A stretch of 64,000 nt of DNA, from positions 930,001 to 994,000 of the forward strand of contig JBLDXI010000013.1 of the NCBI GenBank assembly GCA_047495785.1. Reading direction: 5' to 3'. The translations under genes and the position numbers were made by a program. The stretch comes from Lepidodermella squamata. Taxonomy: Eukaryota; Gastrotricha. This document shows positions 57,518-64,000 of this stretch, in pieces. The notes beneath the pieces were generated by a model. It saw only the letters and a list, made by a program, of their open reading frames with translations, ran no database searches and was not told the DNA's origin. Position 1 is the first letter of the stretch; each line of letters begins with the position of its first letter.

Positions 57518-60500
57518 TCAGACTTGTTCTTCACGCATTTCTTCACTGTCACTAGCGGCGCTTTCCGGCACACGTTCGAGCTGATGCGCCCGGGCAGCGG
57601 CGTCGTGATGCGAACTCCTCGGCGACACAGGTTGATGACTCCGAGGGTCCAGAGGCGGCGAAGAGGACGGGTAGTCATCGTCACTGACGACAGAAGACAG
57701 CCCCGGACTTAACGCCTCGTCATCGGGTACTACCCGGTACACATCATGACCGCCAAATTGCGGCTCGTCGTCAGTAGACGCATCCTCTCTAAGGGCTACG
57801 GCTGGCTCGGTGGTTGGGCGCCGCCATGGCAATTGCCGCTCGGCAGCCGTGGGTTGCCGCGGCGGAGACGCAGCGACTTGAATATGAATTCCATCCCCGT
57901 CGTGATGTCCGTTAGTTGGCTGTGTTTCGCTACTTGTTCCAGTGGTGAAGTCTTCCTCAGCACTGCTAGATGCAATGTGCATCTCAAGACCTCCTTCGTC
58001 AATTTCAGTCACCAACGGCCGGCGATGGGAACCATTGCGTTCAGCAGGCCGACCGAACGAAATTGGCGGCACAGCGAGAAGATTCGCTGATTTACGCGTT
58101 GGCCTGGAATCCGTACGGTCGTGGCCGCGTTCTTGCGCATATCGCTTCTGATGACGACTACTGCTAGCCGGAGCGGGTGGTGGAGATAGAGTTGACATCA
58201 GCTCTCGCATTTGCCATCGGGTATTCGGGTTTTGGTTCAAAAAGCTTGGCTCTGAATTAACAAAGAAATAGTCATTTTTAATTTGGGGTAAATTTATGTT
58301 AACCCAATAATGCGTGAAGTGTCCGGCATTTAAAAGAACGACAATTGATTTTGAGTTACAATCCCCGTAATTTATCGTATTTAATGAAACAAAAGCCCTG
58401 GCTTATGCAAAGTTGAAGCCTCGAGAACTACCAAAAAGTGATTTTCTATTTAAGACTAGGCTTGTATTCCAGATAGTGCTAAGCGACAAGGAAACAAAAA
58501 ATAGGACGCGCCAATAGCACTTGTGGCGCGACGTCAGCCATGTCACATTTTCGCAATCAAGCCTTTAATCCAGCATTTACGTCTCCTGCTTTTAGGTGAG
58601 AGCGTGAGGTCCGCATCTTGAGTAGACATCCATATACGATATTCGTAATTGCGCTTTTATCGCCTGTCACAAGTGTTTTAGCGCAGCAAAGAGGGTGCGA
58701 CATACACACCCATGTTACTAATCAAAGTAGGGCTATGCATGTGAAAAATCGAATTTACCCAGGTATGTAAACGATGGCGCTACAATTTCAGCAAATACGG
58801 CATTTCTATTGCTACTTTCGATAAATATCGGTGGTCCCACGCATTAATCGCGAAGTAAAACATGAGGGAATCGAACCCCAAAGGTAAATTAGCAAATATT
58901 CGCTCATACAATTGAACATTTCAAAGAATAAATTGATGGAACAGCGACTGACTTATTACCATAAATTGATAAAATTAAAATGGGGTGAATGTAGATAAAA
59001 TCAGATGTGTTCTGATTATTAAATGAAAATGCTGCCAAAAGCCTTATCACTATCAACAACTCACCATGCTCAACGATAGTGTTCTTGGAAACGATGGCTC
59101 GACTCTTGCCGCGATGTCTTGGCTTGTACATAGCATCGTCGAGAATGTGACGAATTTTCGCGTCATCCATGTCCTTTTTCCGCACAGGAGCGTCGAGAAT
59201 TTGCAAATCGAGCGCGGTTTCGGTGGGCGTGATTGTCGCAGGCATACTTAAATAGGGAAATATGTAACGAATTATCACATACATCTACCGTATAATTTTT
59301 TGTCGTACCCTTCAACGGATAACCGTCGGGAAAATACCATGTTGAGTGCCTCCGCCACAGATTCATGAGTAGTGATTTTAGACGGAACCCTGCCACTCAT
59401 TCCGCTCATTGATAAGCCTCGGCGACTTTGCATGCCGCCAGCCTCAGCGAGTTGAGCGGTCGAGCCGCGTTCTCGTGCACTCTTGATCGCATCTTGTACG
59501 TTCAACTTCGAGAAGGTTTTGATGATACCTTGCTCGCGAGTTTGAGGCACCTCGCGAAGCAATATCGGCTTCAAGAATTTAGCGTCAAACGCTTCCCAGT
59601 TAACCCGCATGTAATGCGACCCATGCACGCCGGCAATATCTTCGATACCGGCCATGGCATGGTCGAGAAGCCGCTCATGAATGCGCTGATTCATAGTAGG
59701 TCTCACTTTTGTGGCTCTTTTAACATGAAGTCCCTCGACCAGGAACCGAATAGTTCCTCCCTGTACGTATACCGTGAAGAATATCACGCCCATACAAGCG
59801 CTTAGAAGAACTTCACGCTCAGGTACCAACTCCTTGTTAATCAAAGCGCACAGTGCGTAGGCAATTGGGCCTCGCAAACCCCCATACGACATGATGAATT
59901 GGTCGAGCCACGTCAATTTTATGGTTCTGAATCTGTTTATGAAAGCTGTTTGAATCACAACTCCTATCGGGCGGTAAACAGCGCAAGCGGCAAGGCTCGT
60001 GAAGAAAAACGCCGCGTTGAAATCGACCAGGTCGAGCACCGAGGTCATACCGATGAACATGAAAACTACAGTTTCCGATACGACGGCCAGCATTTTTACG
60101 GCATAATTAATCGTCGTGGCTGACTTTCGGTGCACGTTTGTGTTGACGTAGCGGCGCATTGTAATCCCGCAAAAAACCGCACTGTGTTAAGTCAAATAAT
60201 AGCTATTATTGATTTTAACGTCATTTTTTTCACACCACTCACGCCATAATTCCCGACATACGCACCATGTCGGCTGTGAGGTAGCTCAGGTAAGCGAAGA
60301 TGAAGATGAAAATTGGTTCGATGACTCGAACATGGTCTAAAAATGTTATTTCACTGGTATTTTCCCCATCATCCGAAGCAAAAATTTACCAGTAAAACGA
60401 GTAACGAATGCGGTCAGCAAGCCGAAGAGTACACCGACCACGGTACCTCCGATTCCAACAACGAAGAACGATATAATGCCGAAAATGATGTCTTGCGTGT

Positions 60501-61735
60501 TAATTGCACCGTGTGTGCTAATTTCCACGAAGCCGTTGAACACATTATACAGAACCTGTAATGGAAAGCACACTTTACATGTAATATTAATGGTTGACAC
60601 AGTTATTTTCAACACAATACAAGGGAGCTGTGGTCAGCAAAACGCACAGCGCTCATATACAAAACTGAGCAGGAAACTGGTCGTCAGAAACATACCACAG
60701 TGACAGCGTCGTTGAGCAATGACTCGCCAAAAACGATGATATACAGCATCTCATTAACATGCACTTCCTCGAAAACGGAAAGCACGCCGACAGGGTCCAC
60801 GGCGGAGATCAGGCTACCATACAACAGGCAGTCCAATACGCCAACTTTGGTGTCTGCAAAAAATATAATATGTATCTTCAAAATCGACGCGGCTCATGCG
60901 GCATTTGATTTTCCACCGAATATATGCCTCACAACTTACAATTTACGGCCTGGCAAACTCCGTAAATCGTCAGCCCAATTGTCATCGCATTGAAAACCGT
61001 CCCAATAACGGCGTAAAGCAATATAGCACCAATGTTGCCGAAAAAGGCTCGATTGGGCATGTGAAATCCTGAGTCGAAAACGATCGGTGGCAGCATGAAA
61101 TAAAAAAATGTGTAAGCGTCGAGTTTATAGTGCTCGCCGCCGACTCCAGAGAACCGTAAAATTAGGCCCAAGATAATTCCCAAAGTTATTAGAGCCGCGC
61201 TTTCGGGAACGTGGCCAGATAACCAAGGGGCCATGTGGAAACCTTGAAAGAAGAACAATACATCGTGTAGGGTTTGATGAAACAGCATGTTTCACTGAAA
61301 CTAACATATTTTCAAAATGCAGGCAGCTAATAACCAACATGTGATGATATACATGGGTTTCACGTGTTCGAACATGAATTCTAAAATTTGAAACCGCGTC
61401 TTCGGCTCCTGGTAATGACCACCGCTAGATTGACCGTGGCCCACAGATGCAGATCCATTGCACACAGGTGGCTTGGGTGTAGAAGAAACGGGGCTAACAT
61501 CTTCAAGAGGAACAGGCGACTCCAATGTGGGATTCAAATAAAGCTCAGTCTCTGAATTTTTAGGCTCGGCTGACAACGGCAAAGACGTGTCCACCAACGG
61601 AACTTCGAATTTATCATCTAATTCCGAAGTATTGTTCACAGCAACAAGCGAGCCATTTTGTCCAACAGTGCATTCAAAATAAAAACACAACAATGAAGTA
61701 AACACACAAAATATCTTTATAAACTCTAATGCCAT
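57518..61735 (-). CDS. Na+/H+ exchanger, SLC9A plasma-membrane-type
   Basis: Electroneutral Na+/H+ antiporter controlling pH and volume. Exons: 61735-61306, 61242-60940, 60853-60696, 60555-60390, 60336-60243, 60181-59309, 59246-59065, 58251-57518; 979 aa, phases closing. A hydrophobic N-terminus ([18 protein letters not shown]) looks like a signal peptide. Core motifs in order: [114 protein letters not shown]. The ND and GLR(G) motifs of the transport site are intact. A cytoplasmic regulatory tail begins about 585 ([33 protein letters not shown]) and ends with an acidic, Ser/Pro-rich unstructured segment. It aligns with NHE1/2/3/5; subtype not resolved. The exon 6 donor was placed at GAAGG|GTACG because it gives a 62 bp intron in phase. 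Confidence 0.93.
58252..59064 (-). other. 813 bp last intron of the Na+/H+ exchanger
   Basis: Much longer than the other introns of this gene. It contains, on the minus strand near 58,866-58,882, GGGGTTCGATTCCCT, a sequence matching a Pol III B-box, but no complete tRNA fold surrounds it. Nothing else is recognised. Confidence 0.5.
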
Positions 61736-61756
61736 CTATCGTGAAAAGAAGAAATA
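61736..61756 (-). promoter_or_regulatory. Splice acceptor abutting the Na+/H+ exchanger ATG
   Basis: ATTTCTTCTTTTCACGATAG ends directly at the ATG with no bases between. An acceptor exactly at the start codon implies either an upstream non-coding exon or a spliced leader. Confidence 0.5.
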
Positions 61757-64000
61757 TAATAGCCGTTCTCAATTTCTCATACTGAGTTATAACCTACAAA
61801 TACACTAAAAAATCACAAAGAACGAAAAAATGATCAGTTTGATGAAACATTGAATATCACGGGAATGACGACGTAAGAACAAAGGCAAATAACATGAGTG
61901 ATTTGGCAGCATTAATACCAAGTTTTGGCATACATACAACACTCAATATTCATTTCTGGTCTTCCTGCTTCCTGCAATAGCATTTGGTACTTGTGACAAG
62001 TTGATGAAAAAGGAGAACGAGTTAGTAAAGAGATAAGAGAGAGAGCAAGACAGTTGACAAGTAGAGTCCAAGTAGACGCATGTTCATAACTTAACATCAA
62101 TTAAGCACTCAAAGAGAAAACAGAAGGGCCCGGGGCCTAACGGCTAACAATTCTCCACAATTTACAGAACATTGCGAGCCAAAATTATGAAATGCGAAAA
62201 ATCCGAAGTTGTGAAAGAGTGCCGTGTGTCGTAGGCGCTAAAAACTCTCGCGTGAGCGCTTTGTGATCATGAGAATCGCAAGCTCTGTAGCATCAGATAA
62301 TTCTGAAGCTGACTATTTAGCTGAAGAGGATGAAAGAACTGTTGACCCCTATGAGTGCATGGCTGTTGGCTGCCTTCCGCGAAATCTGGAGCGGAGAGCA
62401 AACAAACCACTGAGGGGGCGTAAGATCGGCGCACTTTGCTGAGTTACCAGCGGAAAGAGAAAGATCCCGCGCAAACACTTTTAAAATCCATTGGAAAATA
62501 AATTCTACGTAAATCAAAATAATTTTTTGCCTTCAATAATTTGGTCTTTTACAGTGAATTGTGGTAGCTGTTTAAGTTTACATTTTGCCGCATGTTTTTA
62601 ATTTTTTTTTGAAAATGGTTTCTCAGCCATTAGCAGCCGCTGTCACCGCCTGCTAATCCCCATAGCGTCCTTCCGCAGCCCGCAGATACATACGCTTATT
62701 ACGCATCTTTTAAAGTTACGTCGAGCAACTAGGGAACTTACTGGAGAGTGTGAGGTTACACAACAATAACGTCAACAACAAAATGACACCTCGGTGTTGA
62801 CCATTTGTCTTGGGAATAAGTATAATGGGGACTACCGCATATCATGGTTGACATTTTATTCCGATTCGGAAGATTCGAGCGCTGAGTGTTGGCTTCATGA
62901 AACTTCCAGGCAAAAATTCATTTACTGACCAAAATAATCAGGCATTACGTCGTGCGCTCCTTCGATCATCGAACATCCGATATCTTACTTTTCTTTAGCT
63001 TGTTGACATCCATTCCAACCTTGCCATTACTTCGAGCCTTATAACAAGACGGCCTTGGCCCGGCAGCTGTAGACGCGCATCTTGGTCGTCTTTCGACTTG
63101 CGAAGGTGCTTCGGTCACCAGACCGATTTCAGCGAGGAGAATCATCGTCTCATGTTCACCACCGGTTACGTTGATGTGTTCGATTTTATTGATTATGGGT
63201 TGATTATTGATTCCACGTCTTATTGCCGATGTAGCTCCATTTGAGCTTTTGAATATCCTTGTGGGGCAACAAGGAGCCACGGATCGCTCCAGGTAGCCAA
63301 ATAATCAGCAAATCATTGTCGCTTCGGGTGCCTGCCCATACACTGGCCGTAGCTGGTATTGTAACTCCAACCTTAGCACTGGGTAATTTAGATTATGCAA
63401 TGACGCACCCGGGATCTCACTTCGTTGCCACTATATCAGGCGGTTGTTCATAAATCCCAACCGACCAGCACTAGAGCTTTCAACAGCAGCAGACGCCTCG
63501 GTGATGATGAAAATAGCTTCCAGAAAGGAGAAACACAGAGCCGCTGGCAGGATTCCCTTTCCAACCCATCTTATTTCAAACAGAGCGAGAGAGAAATGTC
63601 CGTAATTCCCTCTTGTCCTCTGCTAGAGCGATCGTCGTAGTTACTAGTAGCGTTGGCACATCAAGTGTCCCAACTCTCGAAACCTCAACCGTCCTATCGG
63701 CTTTGGGCCAATCGAGTCATATAGCGCCCAGGTTCACCGGCAGCTTTCAAGACCTATAGAGGACAACTCTGAACGTTTAGTCGTCCCCTATAGCCAACTG
63801 TCGCCACCTTAGCTAAAGTCCACTCGCCGCAGCAGGGTATTAAAACGGGGAATTATAATGCTAGGATCTTCAAGTAAGAAGACAATTTGGTTCTGAGTGA
63901 GAGACTCTCCACAAGGAATACGAATCGCGCCCAATTTAAAATTTAACTCTAAGCGATTTACGAATAGCCGGATGCGAACGAATTTTAGTTTATTAAGAAT
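61757..64000. other. Right end of the window, upstream of the Na+/H+ exchanger
   Basis: No gene is recognised in 2.2 kb. About 62,030-62,050 has a GAGA-rich run. From about 62,940 onward the sequence becomes less AT-rich and holds open frames on both strands (next entry). It may include the start of a further gene or an old repeat continuing past the window edge. Confidence 0.4.
62966..63280 (-). other. Unassigned 104-codon open frame
   Basis: A minus-strand ATG-like frame with balanced composition and a basic, Lys-rich end (VNKLKKSKISDVR). No domain is recognised, and neighbouring frames on both strands (plus 63,259-63,453 and 63,425-63,640) are equally open. It could be an exon, a mobile-element relic or chance. 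Confidence 0.2.

Noticed and set aside
58860-58960. tRNA gene on the minus strand, from a GGTTCGATTCC B-box
   Set aside because: The T-stem has a mismatch at its outer pair, and no acceptor stem, anticodon arm or A-box could be placed at the right distance.
59247-59278. 32 bp intron in the Na+/H+ exchanger (donor ATGTAT|GTGATA)
   Set aside because: It also keeps the frame, but is far shorter than any other intron here; the donor at GAAGG|GTACG gives a normal 62 bp intron in phase.
63461-63990. rRNA fragment at the window end
   Set aside because: No stretch matching conserved 18S, 28S or 5S cores could be recognised.
1-64000. CRISPR array, bacterial operon or prophage content
   Set aside because: All genes are spliced eukaryotic genes and no spaced direct-repeat array was seen.

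Overview
The window is animal (metazoan) nuclear DNA. Nine protein-coding genes could be modelled exon by exon, and every model closes with the reading phase intact. Most introns are tiny (about 49-63 bp) with GT..AG ends and T-rich acceptors; exons are moderately GC-rich and introns and intergenic DNA AT-rich. In eight of the nine genes a T-rich splice acceptor lies 0-235 bases upstream of the start codon with no visible partner donor, and four genes sit in a same-strand row with modest gaps. This suggests a compact-intron invertebrate that may use spliced-leader trans-splicing. A canonical Polycomb CBX with chromodomain and Pc box argues against a Caenorhabditis-like nematode. The phylum cannot be fixed from the sequence alone; a flatworm, tardigrade, rotifer or early-branching nematode are all possible.

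Layout: (1) 327-8,920, minus: a zfh2/ZFHX3-type protein with four homeodomains and many C2H2 zinc fingers in 7 exons. (2) 8,921-24,301: a 15.4 kb gene-free stretch upstream of the homeobox gene, rich in TAATTA-like sequence, CRE palindromes and microsatellites; probably its regulatory domain. (3) 24,302-27,281, minus: a kinesin-2 motor of the KIF17/OSM-3 type, 9 exons. (4) 27.3-30.2 kb: unassigned open-frame fragments, possibly a decayed transposon. (5) 30,252-44,568, plus: a giant ABCA transporter, 8 exons and 4,604 aa, with a first extracellular domain of about 2,780 residues carrying three furin-type sites. (6) 44,780-53,384, all minus: GNB1L-like WD protein, secretory-pathway Ca2+/Mn2+ ATPase (ATP2C1/PMR1), KLHDC4 kelch protein and transaldolase. 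(7) 55,079-55,991, plus: Polycomb CBX. (8) 57,518-61,735, minus: plasma-membrane-type Na+/H+ exchanger. (9) 61.7-64 kb: no assignable gene.

The genes do not form one pathway; most are housekeeping or developmental. The same-strand run transaldolase, KLHDC4, SPCA, GNB1L could be one polycistronic unit if trans-splicing occurs here. The most distinctive item is the ABCA gene. The long gene desert next to the homeobox gene is the most likely place for undescribed regulatory structure.
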